Positions 25,922-38,886 of a stretch of DNA of 64,000 nt are shown here, piece after piece. Under the pieces are notes generated by a model that was not told the DNA's origin, did not search any database, and worked only from the letters and a program-made list of their open reading frames with translations. The DNA is taken from contig CP114487.1 of the NCBI GenBank assembly GCA_027186245.1, positions 3,167,501 through 3,231,500 on the forward strand, in the 5' to 3' direction. Every line of letters begins with the position of its first letter. Positions within the stretch are counted from its first letter, which is position 1. A program made the translations under genes and the position numbers. This DNA comes from Coriaria nepalensis. Lineage: Eukaryota; Streptophyta; Magnoliopsida; Cucurbitales; Coriariaceae.

Positions 25922-26514
25922 AAAATTAATTGTGAAGGTTTTTGTCCTCAAGTCCTCCTGAGATCGATTTCTATGTGTTACAATTGCAAAGTGTTGATAT
26001 TGTCTTAGGAATATAATACTTTGAATTATTAAGGAGAATTACCATGGACTACAAAGTATTGTTTATAGAATTTGATCGACAAGGGAAGACAATACGCCTA
26101 CAAGGTGAACCACTGTTACATCTAGAAAAGATCCAACTAAACTAACTCAGACGATTGTCCAAAATTAAAGGTATAGCTTAATACTTTCAATCATTTTCTT
26201 TCACTGAAAACATGGAAAATTGTATAACTGAACCTTTTCTTCCATCCAAATTCTCATATCTACTATCTGCTTTTGAAGATGTTTTTGCCGAGCCTAAATG
26301 ATTACCTTATTTTCACACCATAGATCACAAAATTCACTTGCTTCCTAATTCCCAACTAATAAATGTGAAGTCATATTGATATCCTTACTTCCAAAAATCA
26401 GAAATGGAGAACTTAGTCTCGAAAATGCTTGCTACTGGAAAAATAAGATCGAGTCAAAGTCCATTTTCCTCACCGGTTCTTTTAGTAAAAATGAAGGATG
26501 GCACGTAGCGTTTC

Positions 26515-27242
26515 TGCATGGATTATAGGGCTTTGATCAATGCAACGGTGAAGGAAAACTTTTTTATTCCAACCATGGATGAGTTATTATTGGATATGCC
26601 CCATGGTGCTATAATATTTTCAAATTTTGATTTATGGACTGGATATCATCAAATTCGGGGAAACCCTCATGATATTCCAAAGAAGACATTCCACACTTAC
26701 AAAGCCCACTACGAATTTGTTGTCATGCCATTCGAGCTCACAAACACTCCGGCTATGTTTCAAGTGGCAATGAACTTGGCTTTCGAGTTATTTATAAAAA
26801 AAATGTATTATCGTGTTCTTTGATAACATCTTGATTTATAGCAAGAAATTAGAAGATCATTATAATAATTTAGAAACTGTCCATAATTGCCTTTGACTAA
26901 TACTTTGCCAAGAAGTCCAAATGTTTATTTGGGCAACTACAAAATGAATATTTGGATTATGTAGTCTTAGAGAAAGGAGTTGTTTTAGACTCATCCAAAA
27001 TTGAAGTTGTGCAAGGGTGGCCACCACCTCGTACTATCAAAGCACTACGCGGGTTCGTAGGTCTTACCAAATATTATCATAAATTTGTCTTTCACTATGC
27101 TACAATAATGAATCCATTAACAGACCTGTTAAAAAGGGATTGTTTTAGTCCACTGAAACACAAACGACATTTCAAGCTCTTAAGGAAACATTATATAAGA
27201 CCCCAATCCTCGCCCTTCCATACTTTTCCTTTCCATTTGTGA
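26515..27242 (+). pseudogene. Gypsy reverse transcriptase / RNase H relic
   Basis: Recognisable landmarks are MDYRALINATVKENFFIPTM, SNFDLWTGYHQI, the MPFELTNTPAMFQ segment and, in a different frame, FFDNILIYS. The last normally contains two adjacent Asp residues of the catalytic centre. Here the second is Asn, and a frameshift in an A run near 26799-26806 separates it from the preceding block. The connection region (LRGFVGLTKYYHKFV) follows. Confidence 0.8.
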
Positions 27243-27761
27243 TCTAAATAGAATTGTCGAGCTCAGACCTTAGCGTTGTCTTATTATAGCAGAACAATCC
27301 GATTACTTATTTTAGCAAGAAAATAGAACCTAACTCTCTCAAAGGCTTTAGCTTACATGCGAGAATTATATGATGTTACGCAAGCAGTAATCAAGTGGAG
27401 GTAGTATTTACTTTAGGGACACTTTTCAATTAAGATAAATCACCATAGTTTGAAGGGCATATTGAGCTAAGCCATGCAAAATCTGGAATAGCAAAAGTAC
27501 TTGGTTAAATTACTGTGATACCATTTCAATATATCTTACATTTTGATATACTTGGTTAAATTGCTGCTTTGTCTCGTCAATTCACAAAATCTCCGTCACA
27601 AGCTGTAAGTTAATTTATATCCCTTATTGCTCCAAATTTAGCTATTGATGAGTTGCATGTTGAAATGACTACTGACAATTTTTATCATGATAAACTAACC
27701 ACACGTTGAGAAAATTCCCTTCACTAAGTGAGATGGACTTATCTATAAAATTAGAAGACTA

Positions 27762-28500
27762 ATGCTCAGCCTTACATCACTATTGCAGAGTAAGCTGTTG
27801 TTTGAGTACCACTCTATACTCCATTGGCTGGCCACACTAGAATTCAGAAAACTTTATCATGCTTATAAGTTAGCTTCTATTAGGAAGGGATGGAAAAAGA
27901 AGCCTGTGAATTTGTTGATCTTTGCCACACGTGCCAACAAACAAAATACTCATTGTCGTTCCTTCTAGCCTCCTTCAGCCTCTGGTAGTTCCCAAAAATA
28001 TTTGTGAGAACAACAGTTTATATTTCATTACTAGGCTTCCAAGCTCACATTGCTATATGATGATCTTAGTGGTTATATACTGTCTATCCAAATACGGCCA
28101 TTTTGGACCTCTTAAAACTGGTTTTACAACAACTTTTGTTGCTAACCTGTTTACTGAAATGGTGGTGAAGCACCATGGGTTTCCAAAATCTATTATATCC
28201 AATAAAGACTTTATATTCCTTAGTCAATTCTAGAAATATATTTTTTATTTAAGTGGCACATCCTTCCATATTTCGAGTGCATTCACCCTCAATCTGATGG
28301 TTAAACGAAATTTCTCAATCGATCTCTTGAGCAATACCTTCGAGCTTTTGTCCATGATCACCCTGAAAAGTGGTTCAAGTATCTCCTTTGGGCTGAACTC
28401 TATTATAATACCACCACTCTTTGCACTACGAAGATGACACCTTTTGAGATGGTGTTTGGAAAGCCTTCACCCAATATTCTTTTATATACAATGGGATCTT
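27762..28500 (+). pseudogene. Gypsy integrase relic
   Basis: Partial integrase core: VVIYCLSKYGHFGPL, then FTEMVVKHHGFPKSIISNKD (family: VVxLHGxPxSIVSDRD, with the catalytic Asp changed to Asn). Further fragments are visible to about 28500. Interrupted by stops. Confidence 0.7.
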
Positions 28501-28689
28501 TAAATATTGAGGCTATTGATTCTTCATTACTTTCTCGGTCATAATTGCTTACTAAATTCAGGGATAACATGACCAAAGCATAACAACGGATGTAAACTCA
28601 AGCTAATAAACATAGGAAAGAGTTCTCAATCGATGTTGGTTAGTCATGTTATGTCAAGCTCCAGCCTCACAAACAATCTTCAGTTACTA

Positions 28690-28916
28690 AACACAATCAT
28701 TCTAAACTTAATAAGAGGTATTATGGGTTGTTTTTCATCATTAAAAAAGTTAGGCCACTAGCTTATAAACTGCAGCTTCCACTCACGTCCAAAATTCACC
28801 ACATCTTTCATATTTCTTTTTTGAATTTATGTCTTAATCCTGAAGTTTCTATTCCATTAACTTTATCCACTAAGTCAATTCAACGCCATCCAATCTTGTC
28901 CCTTTGGCCATGTTGA
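28690..28916 (+). pseudogene. Gypsy integrase C-terminal (chromo-type) segment
   Basis: Reads KRYYGLFFIIKKVRPLAYKL, then IHHIFHISFL, the usual 'G...VAYKLxLP.SKIHPVFHVS' block that ends plant Gypsy polyproteins. Confidence 0.7.
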
Positions 28917-29081
28917 ATAGTAGAAATGTTAAGCATAATGAACGGTGGATTACTTAGCTCTTAGTGCAATGGAATGGTTACCCACTAAGGAGATTTCTTA
29001 GGAAGATTTTCCTTCCTTTCGCACTATGTGCCCTTCTTTCAACCTTGAGGATAAGATTGTTTTTTATAATAAAGGGAGTAA

Positions 29082-29450
29082 TGATACACCTTTGGGCCAA
29101 GGAAAATAAAGAGAGGCCCATTCGGATTAGAGGAGCACAATCCCGCTTGTTGGACTACGTATCAGATACGAAGAAGAAAAGAGAATGATGTGTTATATGA
29201 AATATAGTCGTTTGAATTTGTATTTAACCATTGTACCTAAATAGTCATACGTTAGGTTGTTGAAATATGTAACCTCTTTCTGTTAGAGATATCATTAATT
29301 GCGATATCATTTAAGCTTCACAAGCTGTTAAGAAAAACCTTCTCTCTTACTCCCTTATCTCTCTAAAATTCTCTATGAAACTCTAATCATCTTCCTCTAT
29401 CTTCACCCTCCAGAGACTAGCCCTCTTGAAGTGGCCATATATACTTATCA
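29082..29450 (+). repeat. 3' LTR of the Gypsy element
   Basis: 369 bp. Begins TGATACACCTTTGGGCC and ends CTTATCA. Many scattered mismatches to the left LTR indicate an old insertion. Confidence 0.85.
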
Positions 29451-31420
29451 AAATTTTGATCTCTTACAAAAAATTTTATTCCCTTATTTGATTGAGATTT
29501 TAGGGAGAGAGAGGGAAATAACTTTTATCCGACTTTCAAAAGTCGAAAAAAAAGAGAAGAAAATAAAATAAACATTGTTATTGTTGTAGTTTTTTTTTTT
29601 AATTCTAAAACTATATAATTTTATTATATTAATATTATTATTTAATTAACATTTATTACTAAAGTAAATAATCATAAATATATTAAAAAGTTATCTTCTC
29701 ATTATTTATCAAATCATTTAGAGAAAAATTTAGCTCTAATTGACAAATTTTTTATAAAACATATTTTTGTAATGATGATGTTGTACCCACTGGCAGAGGG
29801 ATAATGCAGTTTCCTTTTTAAAAAATGAAAATAAATAAATTATATTGAAGCCATAAAATTTCATTAATTATAAAAATAACTCTTCTTCTTCATCATTCAT
29901 TACACTATGGCGACAACCCTATCATGTCATATTCATCTCCACTATCATAGGGATCTTATCGTCTTCGTACATGACAATAACCCTATCTGTTGGATCTCGC
30001 TAGATTTAGTACCGGTATTCATCTATGGCGGCAGCCCTATCATCATCTTCGTCTTCATCCATGGTGGCAACCCTATCATCATCTTCATCCATGGTAGCAA
30101 TCCTATCATCAACTACATACATCACCGATCTAATATACTGAGATTTCAAGGGGGCAACTACCGATAATGGATGCCACATCTTTGTTGGAGGCTACAGTTA
30201 TAAAGAGGAAGGGTATGGTGAAGATGGAGTTTTTGTAATTAACAAAATTTGGGAGGATCTAAATTTAATTTTTGTTTTTGGGACCTAAACCTAGTAGATG
30301 GATTCATAAACTCAAAGTCAAACGGGTTAATAAACACATTTTGTATTTTATAACCACAAAATCTTCCTTACCAAATGGTATCCGCCCACTCCACTCCGTC
30401 ATAGATTGGACGGTTATCAGTTGTCGTCTAAGGCAGATGGATATGATAGTTATCTGACTGCTTATTTATTTATTTTATTTATTAAAATAGGATTTTATTA
30501 TTATTTTTTAAAATTAATTATAGGCGGTCAGATATTCGTTATCTGTTAGATATCCGTCAAATTATCTGCCATATGATATGGTGGAACAAATATTTACCTC
30601 TCTAAAAAAAAAAAAAAAATTGACATATCTGCTCTACCAACAGACAGATCAAACAATTACAGTGAATACAAATATTTTTACGCAACCATATTATCATAAG
30701 TAGAACTTTCTTTTAAAAAAGTTTCTTCCCATCTCTCCCTTATACTTAAACTTATAAAGCCAAAAAAAAAGAGATAGATGCACTTAAAATTACTTTTCAA
30801 TATTTGGTAATTTTTTTTAAAGTAGGAGAAATATATTTTCTCTAATAATAAATATTTAATTAAATAATAAAATAAATATAATAAAAATACACTACTTTTA
30901 AAAAATTACTCATTTCCCAAGCTTTCTCTTCACAATCTTTCCCTTTAACTTTGGAGAGATCAACGTCTAAACAAATAAAACTCACTCTCCCTCCCCCCTA
31001 AACCACCAAACTATTTTACCTTCCCTTCCTTCCACCAAACATACTAACGAGTACCTTCTCGCTAATCCTTCCCCTTCAACAAAACATACGGTAAATAAGT
31101 CATGTTCGATTGCCGCGTCACGTTAATGAATTAATAAATTAATAAATAAATATTAATTTTGTTTTACTTTTATGAGTCTTACCTAATTCCCTAAAAAGTT
31201 TCATCGATATCTTACTAAATTTTATAAGTTTTTTTTTTTTTTTTTTTTTTTTTGCAAAAGGAAGTAATTGTTAATTAATAAATTAAAAATTGTGGAGTCA
31301 AATGGTTTTTTTGGCCAAAAGAAGCAGTTGTGGAGTCAATGTGGAGTCAAGGTGTCTTATCTCTTTCTATACAAAAATAATAATAAATCAACCAGCCTTT
31401 TTTGGGTTCTTTTTCTCTTT
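29451..31420. other. Intergenic interval upstream of the SOS2-type kinase gene
   Basis: No gene is supported. About 29880-30180 has a run of near-repeated ATGGCGGCAACCCTATCATC-like words that translate to low-complexity peptides. A T-homopolymer lies at about 31230-31252. The probable 5' untranslated exon of the kinase gene lies near 31400-31500, ending at a donor (TTAAG|GTATGA). Confidence 0.5.
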
Positions 31421-31972
31421 CACAGACATTGTTAACGCCGGAGCTACGGCGATCAGCGTTTCGGTTCGGCGCCATATGCTTGTAATCCCCGTTTAATTAA
31501 GGTATGAATCTTGCCTTAATTTTGGACAGATTACGTTCGCAGTAAGTTATCTAGCATTTTGAGCGAGTTTGTTGTGCTTGTCATGGATGACGCGAAACGG
31601 AATGAGATGGAGCGTTTGGTGTAGAATCTTCACGGTTTTTTCTGCTACCTTTTCTACTTGGATTCTTGGCAGCCAAACTGAGGCTTAGGATTTGTTGATG
31701 AAATCGCTATGGAGCTTGGTGTTCTTGATGGTTTCGCACGTAATTTTGAAATCATTTGCTGCAAAGTTGACTAGCTGAAATGATTTCACTAAAAATTGGA
31801 GTATTTTTATTATAGGAATGCAGCACAGGGTTCATTTTGACATTTATGCTGTATAATTGAGAATTTATGCTGAATTGAGCCTCTTCTTTGTCTTGCTAGA
31901 TTCTTAACTACTTGGCCTTTCCTTGATTGAGAGGTAAAGTGAAGTCTGCTGTTGTTTCTGGGAAATGTGATA

Positions 31973-34900
31973 ATGAAGAGGCACACTAGAAAGATTGGAA
32001 AGTATGAGGTTGGGCGTACGATTGGGGAAGGAACATTTGCCAAGGTTAAGTTTGCGCAAAACACAGAGACAGGGGAGAGCGTGGCCATGAAAGTTTTGGC
32101 CAAAAGCACCATTCTCAAGCACAGAATGGTTGATCAGGTGAACAAATTTTTCTCCTTTCTTAAATCGGGTGAAGAATTTAAATTGATTGACCCAATTGTT
32201 TTCCTTTCAGCCATCTATGTCGAATCAGTTGTTGCTTCCTTATTCATGTAATGATTTATATTTGTTCCTTGGAGTTTTATTCCAGATTAAGAGAGAGATA
32301 TCCATAATGAAGATTATCAGGCATCCAAACATAGTTAGATTGTATGAGGTATGTTTATGTCCTTCATTCCATACCTTATAACTTCTATGACTATGCTATA
32401 TTTTCTACTATGCTACTGCTACTGGCATATGACACAGCTTCTTCCTCTTGATTCCCTCTTTCTAATTTCTAGGTATTGGCCAGCCGGACAAAGATATATA
32501 TAATACTTGAGTTTGTTACTGGAGGAGAGCTATATGATAAGATTGTAGGGTTTTGCCTATTTAATACTATATTTTCATGCTTGTTTTCTTGGATAACTTT
32601 TTTCTTGAAATCCATTTTTCTGTTTGATGATCTTATATACAGGTTCACCAGGGAAAGCTCCGTGAAGCAGAGGCTCGAAAATACTTCCAACACCTTGTAG
32701 ATGCAGTTGCCCATTGTCATAGTAGGGGTGTGTACCACAGAGACCTTAAGGTGCACAGTAATATAGAGAACATAATTGTTTTGTTCCAGAAATTGTATGT
32801 CATGTTCTAGCCTTGATTAATTCTTCCTTCTTTTTTCCCTAATTCCTTGTTCCATGCAGCCTGAAAACCTTCTTCTTGATGCCTTTGGAAATCTCAAGGT
32901 TTCTGACTTTGGACTTAGCGCACTGCCAAAAAAAGTATGAATCATCATCAAACTCTGTTTGGCCGAAATGATAACAAAAAGTTCACTTCATTTATAAATA
33001 CTTTACATTTTCTCTCTTTTTGTCCTTATGTCTTCTTTTCTTTGTACCCATGAGCAGGGAGTTGGGCTTCTTCACACAACATGTGGGACTCCAAATTATG
33101 TTGCTCCTGAGGTAAATTATCTCGCAGCACTTCAAGCTTATACACCATCTATAGGGTCTTCATGCTTTCCTACATTGTACTTTTTAACATACAAGGAAAT
33201 TTAGTCTCCATGATTTTGGCAAATAGGACGTCCAATACCAGAAGATGTCATGGGCCATGGCCTCAAGCTTTTTTCTTTTTTCTCTTGTGTATTCTAAATC
33301 ATTACACACCAGATCATTCCTTGCAGGTGCTTCTTGGTGGGGGTTATGATGGTGCAGCCGCTGACCTATGGTCATGTGGAGTCATTCTCTATGTTCTAAT
33401 GGCTGGGTATCTGCCATTTTCAGAGATAGATCTTCCCACCCTATACAAAAAAGTAAGTTACCAGCACTTTCCTTTTATAATTTTAATAGAGTGGTGTTGC
33501 TAATTATATACTGGTATAATAGTTCCTTTGCAAACCAGGTATATAACAAACTTCATCTTCTTCACATTTCTAATGGCTTACCACCTTCAATTTCTTGAGA
33601 TAGACCATTCTTACCCTGTATAAACACAATTTGTTATTTTAATAATTGTTCTGTTCATGAAAACTAGTGATTAACTCCGCACCCCCCCCTTCCCTTAATT
33701 TGTCCCCCTTTATGAATACTGACCCCCTATGCTTTTGCCCTTCCATTTTATTGGAGATTTTCTCCACATGTTAGCATGCCAAAGATTCCAAAATTTATAT
33801 CCTGTCTCTGTTTCTGTTGTATCATATGAAAATGTGGATTATCTTTGAGTGAGTTGAATATGGATAGTTTTGTGTGATCGCTTGGAAACTATGATGAGAA
33901 GCTTCTGACTTATCTTCTTTTTGACATGTAGATAAATGCTTCAGAGTTTTCTTGTCCCCCTTGGTTCGCTCCTGGGGCAAAGTCACTAATAAAAAAGATT
34001 CTTAATCCCAACCCTAAAACTGTGAGTATCTCATATTACTTAAGTTGCCTGTACCCAATTACAAACAGCAAACATTATGTTCCCCACATGCAGATGTTCG
34101 TCTATCAACTTGTCCTTTATTATAATTGATTCCTCTCTTTCAATGTGCATGAATTCCAAATTGCTTCTTGATGACTTGAATCACTACATGGTTATCACGC
34201 TAGGTGTTAACCTTCTGTTCCAACGCTTTTGTAAACCTTGGGGTCTCGATGTTGCTTTTATATTCAGTTTCACTTAGTTTAGGTAATTTCAAATATGTGA
34301 TTTGTTAGGGGTATATTAGATTAGTGTCTCTTAATAAATTTTTTTGTATATACACATAGTTGAAGTGCTAAGCTAGGTATGAATTCTTTGTTCAAAGTCT
34401 TGGTTTCTGGGTCCATGCAGCGCATTAAAATTCAAGAAATCAGAAAAGATCCATGGTTTCAGAAAAACTACATTCCTGCCAAACTTAGGGAAAGTGAGGA
34501 CGCAAGTTTGGATGATGTCCATGCTGTTTTTGAGGACATTGAGGTGCGCTATTGTTTCTATTTCCTTCTCTATGGTCTTGCTTGTCAACAAATTTCCTTT
34601 TCCAGCTGTATGAGGTTATTTTTCTGCGTACTAGGATGTTAAACTTGTCATAATATTTGTTCTCAAAAAAGAGGGGAAAAAATTGTCTTTGTTCTCCAGA
34701 ATCTTTTATATGCTAAGCTTCTTTGTTTCTGAAGTTGGTACTTGTTCCTATATAGCAGGAGCAATATGTGGCTGAGCAGTCAACAGCAGATAAAGAGGGT
34801 GGTCCTTTGATAATGAATGCATTTGAGATGATTACCTTATCTCTAGGATTGAATCTATCAGCACTATTTGATAGGCGTCAAGTATGATATCCATCATCTG

Positions 34901-36356
34901 TCTTCCTTCATTTCGTTATTATCTAATAGATATCATTTGATTTAGTTCAAATTTCCACTAGCTTATAAATATGTCCAGCCAACATTTAAGTTCTCATATG
35001 TTAGTATTGGATTTTACTATAATTAGTTTGATTTGGTTATATATGTCGTACCTGCCCGTCCGTTCCTACTTCTGTGGCTCTTTAAATATTCTGCATGAAT
35101 ATTGTTTGCTTATGAGGTTCCGACACCGATTTTTATGCATTCAGAAGAACTCACCAGCAAGCAAAGTTTTCTAGGGTTTATCATGAAAAATTTGCCTTAA
35201 ATGAGATAGTATATGAGTTTATCAGCATGGGCATTCTGATTTGCTTCATTAGGCCGAGACTTGGAAAGTCTTTCTTTTGATTATCAGCATGGGCACCCTA
35301 AATCCTGTATTCTTATTGTGCTGTTGGATTATTTCTCATTTAGCTTTAGCTATTAGACGTGAAACTTCATGCAAAGTCTTTCTTTGTCTAAATTGCTTTC
35401 TCACTTGAAATTAATTTATCAATATGGCAGGACTATATAAAGAGGCAAACACGCTTCTTTTCCCGCGAATCACCCCATGTTATAATGTCAACAATTGAAG
35501 CCATAGCAGAGTCAATGAGTCTAAAGGTCCATACACGCCAATACAAGGTCGGCTACATAGTCACTACATTAAAAATATAAACCTTCTTTTCAAAAAGTAG
35601 CCTCTTTGATTGGGTACCTGACACTGAAACAGGATTTCATTTTTCTTTTTTCTTTTTGTTCCCCATCTTTGTGAGTCGCTATGAACCTGTTGAAAGGTAG
35701 TAGAGAGCTGGGAAGCTGATTACTTTGGTTTCTTGCACCATTTTGAAAATAAAACTTGACAAAGTGCTTCATTTAGTTTTTTGATTAATTCAAAACAGTT
35801 CTACAGTGTAGTCTAGGCAGCAGAAGATTTGTCAAAAACTGATCATATTTGTCAAAACACAAAGGTAGCTGGTCATCCACTATTTCAGAAATTCACTCTC
35901 TTAAATCCTTTCTCACCTATTCATTAAAAATTTCCTTGTAGACGAGACTGGAAGGAACCTCCACAGACAAGGGTGGACAATTGGCAGTTGTTCTAGAGGT
36001 AATATGGTACTAAGGACCTCCTCAAAGTATTAATGACATCTAAACCTTTTTTTTTTCTCTCTTTTCCCCGATATTTTATTATAGGTATATGAAGTTGCAC
36101 CATCTCTTTTCATGGTCGATTGTCGTAAGGCTGCTGGAGAAACTCTTGAATATCACAAGGTAAAACTCCCTACTATTTTCAAAATGGACCAAAAAAATAT
36201 GAGGGTGTTTTCTTCTTCTCATTGAGATGATGTGCTGTGCTGATTTGGCGGTTTTTACAGTTTTACAAGAGCCTATGTGTGAAGCTAGAAGGTATCATAT
36301 GGAAACCAAAGGAAGGTATGGCGGATTCTGGTCTATTTAGAACCATGACTTGCTGA
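31973..36356 (+). CDS. CIPK24: CBL-interacting protein kinase, SOS2 / CIPK24 type
   Basis: Fourteen coding exons: 31973-32137, 32286-32348, 32473-32544, 32643-32750, 32860-32934, 33058-33111, 33327-33452, 33932-34021, 34421-34543, 34759-34881, 35431-35547, 35942-35998, 36085-36159, 36261-36356. All junctions are GT-AG and phase 0, giving 447 residues, against 446 for Arabidopsis SOS2. The Ser/Thr kinase domain has a Gly loop GEGTFAKV (18-25), Lys40, HRDLK (132-136), DFG (152-154) and activation loop to APE (177-179) with Thr168 conserved. The regulatory half carries the NAF motif (312-314) that binds the calcium sensor CBL4/SOS3 and a phosphatase-interaction segment (about 331-345, [15 protein letters not shown]). 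In the family, SOS2 with SOS3 activates the plasma-membrane Na+/H+ exchanger SOS1. The start was chosen by homology; an upstream untranslated exon is likely. It looks functional. Identity to the SOS2 subfamily is based on remembered sequence. Confidence 0.95.
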
Positions 36357-37770
36357 TCCACTTCTCTGGATGTGAGGCAAATCATCCGAGCAGACTGACG
36401 CTCCAAAAGCTGTTCCTCATCAGGACAAAGTCATAAGTATCACTCAAACAAGCCACTCTTGTAGGCAAATCTATATGCTTCACTTGTGCTTTATTGCCCG
36501 TTTGTTATGTGGTTTTCGGTGTAAGTAAAGTTTGATGGAGTAAAGAAAAAAATAATAGTAACTCAAACCCTAATCGACTAAGCTAATCGGGCTACAATGA
36601 AGGTCACCTTGGATTGTATGAGTGATGCAAGAATGAAGAATCCTCGGTGTTATACATGTAGATATAAATCTATTTGTCAACTTGTACTATTAACTTGTTT
36701 CTTTGGTCTTTCTTTTCTTGTTTCTTTTCTTATTTGTCAATTCTGTAATAGATTAAGCTCTTACTTAAATATGATGTCATGTGCTCTATTTGGAAAAACA
36801 GCAGGAGAACAGAACCAGTTTCATACCTTTGCTTGATTCCTAAGGTATTATATTGCATAACATCAAGAATATCATATGCTTGATGCACCTTATCGTATTA
36901 ATCAAAGAATCCACTTTTTAGTACATACATAGCATGCTAGAAACGACCATATGGTCTCATAATATTAGCACCTGTGGTCTGGTCTGTGGGCATTTTTGCT
37001 ATGGCCGAGTATTCATATGAGCGTTCACTAAGATCTATTTGGATTGATTTGTTAAATTGACGTTTAGAATAAGAGGTCTTATAGATAGATTTTGTAGTTT
37101 CAAACTGAAAATGATGAGTCCCAACGGAATTTTGAGCTCAAACTGGGCTAGAAAAGTTGATCCAAAAGAACCCTTAAAGGGAAGGGAAAGGAAAAAAAAA
37201 AGAGCCAAAACCCAAAACACAAATGTTATTAAGCTTTATTCATTATGGTGTAAATAAATCAGATTACAGAGCACAATCTCTAAGCAAGTAAACCAGAGAA
37301 ACACCCATAACCTGATCTTCGAAGAAAGAAGAAGCAGGCGACAACCGCAGATCACGAAAAGGGTTCAAAAACCAGAACCCGAACCATATGGAGACCCTTT
37401 TACACAGACTCAACACTAAACTAGTAGGCCCGACTCAAAGAACACTTCCAGAAGGCTGGGCATGTTGATAGGCTAAAACATTAAGAATTCAACAGGTCAT
37501 TCATCCAGACACAAAACACAGGGGAAAAAAGGTCAAACCTAGAACCAGGACTTGGTAACCGAAATCTTGAGGAAAATTAAACAGCCAAACAAACAAGCTT
37601 TCTGACCTTTATATCCTCGAGGAATGCTTGTAAAAACAGGTAGATTAAAAAACCGGCCATTTACGCCCCCCTTGATAAACAACCAAAGCCACTGAACAAG
37701 TAACACCATTTTAATCCCCCATTCCTTAAAAGACCCAAAAAAAACCGAGCCGAATGATCTTCTTATCCAC
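36357..37770. other. Interval between the convergent kinase gene and EBF fragment
   Basis: No coding frame is supported. The left part is probably the 3' untranslated region of the kinase gene. The right part (roughly 37260-37770) may be the old 3' untranslated region of the minus-strand EBF gene. T-rich runs on the minus strand fit an EBF 3' leader, but this is weak. Confidence 0.4.
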
Positions 37771-38886
37771 TTAGATGAGGATGTCGCATCTCCACAAGCT
37801 CTCTAACAGAACCTCAATGGACCCACTACTAATCGAACCACAGTTCTTAAGATTCAAACCAACCAGATTCTTCCCCAATCTTTTCAAAACCGGCAAGCTC
37901 TTATTCGAAAGTTGAGAACAACCCGACAGAGAAAGAACTCTAAGGGCAATTTGGTCTGCACAAGAGAGAAGAGCAAGGCCAGAATCAGTGACCCTACATC
38001 TTGAGACATCTAGCTTGTTGAGTAACAGACAGTACTCGGCTATAACCGCCAAGGACAAATCGGTGATTTTACAACAACCGGCTAGATTCAGCGTCTCAAG
38101 AGTTTCCCCATGTAGTTTAGTTAAAGACAGAACAGATTCATCTGTCAAATTCAAACACCCATTAAGATTCACATCAACTAGTCCTTCTCGACAGTTCTCA
38201 AAAAAGGGAACCAGCTCAGAATCCATTATACCAAAGCCCGTTTAGATTGATACATGATGAATCTTAGGACATGACTTCCCTATCATAGAAAGGCTTACAT
38301 TTCCAAAGCCAGGGCAGTTTCTTATGGACAATGATCGAAGAGAAGAAGAGGAAGTGCAAGGAGATACTGGCTCTAGATTCGATTCAAAACAAGAATCTTT
38401 GATTCCTATACATTTCACAAGAGCTAATGACTTGAAATTCATTGCCCGGTTTAGGAGCAACCCGAGAACTCCTAACAGAGTTATTCGGTTGCACTCCTCC
38501 ATTTGCAAGCTCTCGATTGATCCTGCTGACGTGGCGAAATCAGTTAAGCCTTTATCAGAAACAAAGCAGCATTTTTTAAGACACATGTGCTTCAAATTTG
38601 AGCACCCTTTACCCAAAGCCTCTAGACTCAAATCGGTTATACCTCGACAAAAAGTAATTGTCAAGGAAACCAATTTGTTTAAGGCCCCAGCCTTACCCAT
38701 GACCCAAAATCCTTTCTCACTGACATTTTGGAGATTGGTAAGGGTTAGATTTGTTACACTCAAGCCATAGTGCCCAATCACAGCAAGGGAGAAATCAGTT
38801 ATGTTTAGGGCTTGAAGCTTGACTTTATTCAGGATCAAAGAACTAGATGATAGTAAAGTAGAAACTCCGGAATCTACAGCAAGAGG
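37771..38886 (-). pseudogene. EIN3-binding F-box protein (EBF) C-terminal fragment
   Basis: The minus strand encodes the last ~370 residues of an EBF1/EBF2-type F-box/leucine-rich-repeat protein, the SCF subunit that targets EIN3/EIL1 for degradation in ethylene signalling. Diagnostic pieces in order are KVKLQALNITDFSLAVIGHYG, SEKGFWVMG, SLEALGKGC, SLRSLSIRNCPGFG, KLHGETLETLNLAGC, KSLPVLKRLGKNLVGLNL and the terminal SLWRCDIL. The LRR units follow the roughly 26-residue C-type spacing. An in-frame TAA at 38242-38244 interrupts it between HHVSI and TGFGIMD. Upstream of residue PLAVDSG (plus coordinate about 38886) the frame continues without a break into Copia RNase H. The F-box and first LRRs are absent from the window. 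Two defects (truncation and stop) make it a pseudogene unless the downstream ATG at 38226 is used. Confidence 0.9.

Larger units (their letters stand above)
24235..29450 (+). mobile_element. Ty3/Gypsy LTR retrotransposon, degenerate
   Basis: A nearly full-length but dead element of about 5.2 kb. LTRs at 24235-24632 and 29082-29450 both begin TGATACACCTT and end in ATCA. Flanking 5-mers aaact and aaatt differ at one base, consistent with an aged target-site duplication. A primer-site candidate TTGGTGCTCT follows the left LTR and a purine tract AAAGGGAGTAA precedes the right one. Domain order is gag (about 24660-25630), protease (about 25740-25920), reverse transcriptase (about 26380-26900), RNase H (about 26950-27560), integrase (about 27870-28500) and a short C-terminal chromo-type segment (about 28690-28916). 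That order, with integrase after RNase H, defines Gypsy. Stops and frameshifts break every domain. Confidence 0.88.

Noticed and set aside
38324..38770. 148-codon plus-strand frame
   Set aside because: Antisense shadow of the EBF leucine-rich repeats.
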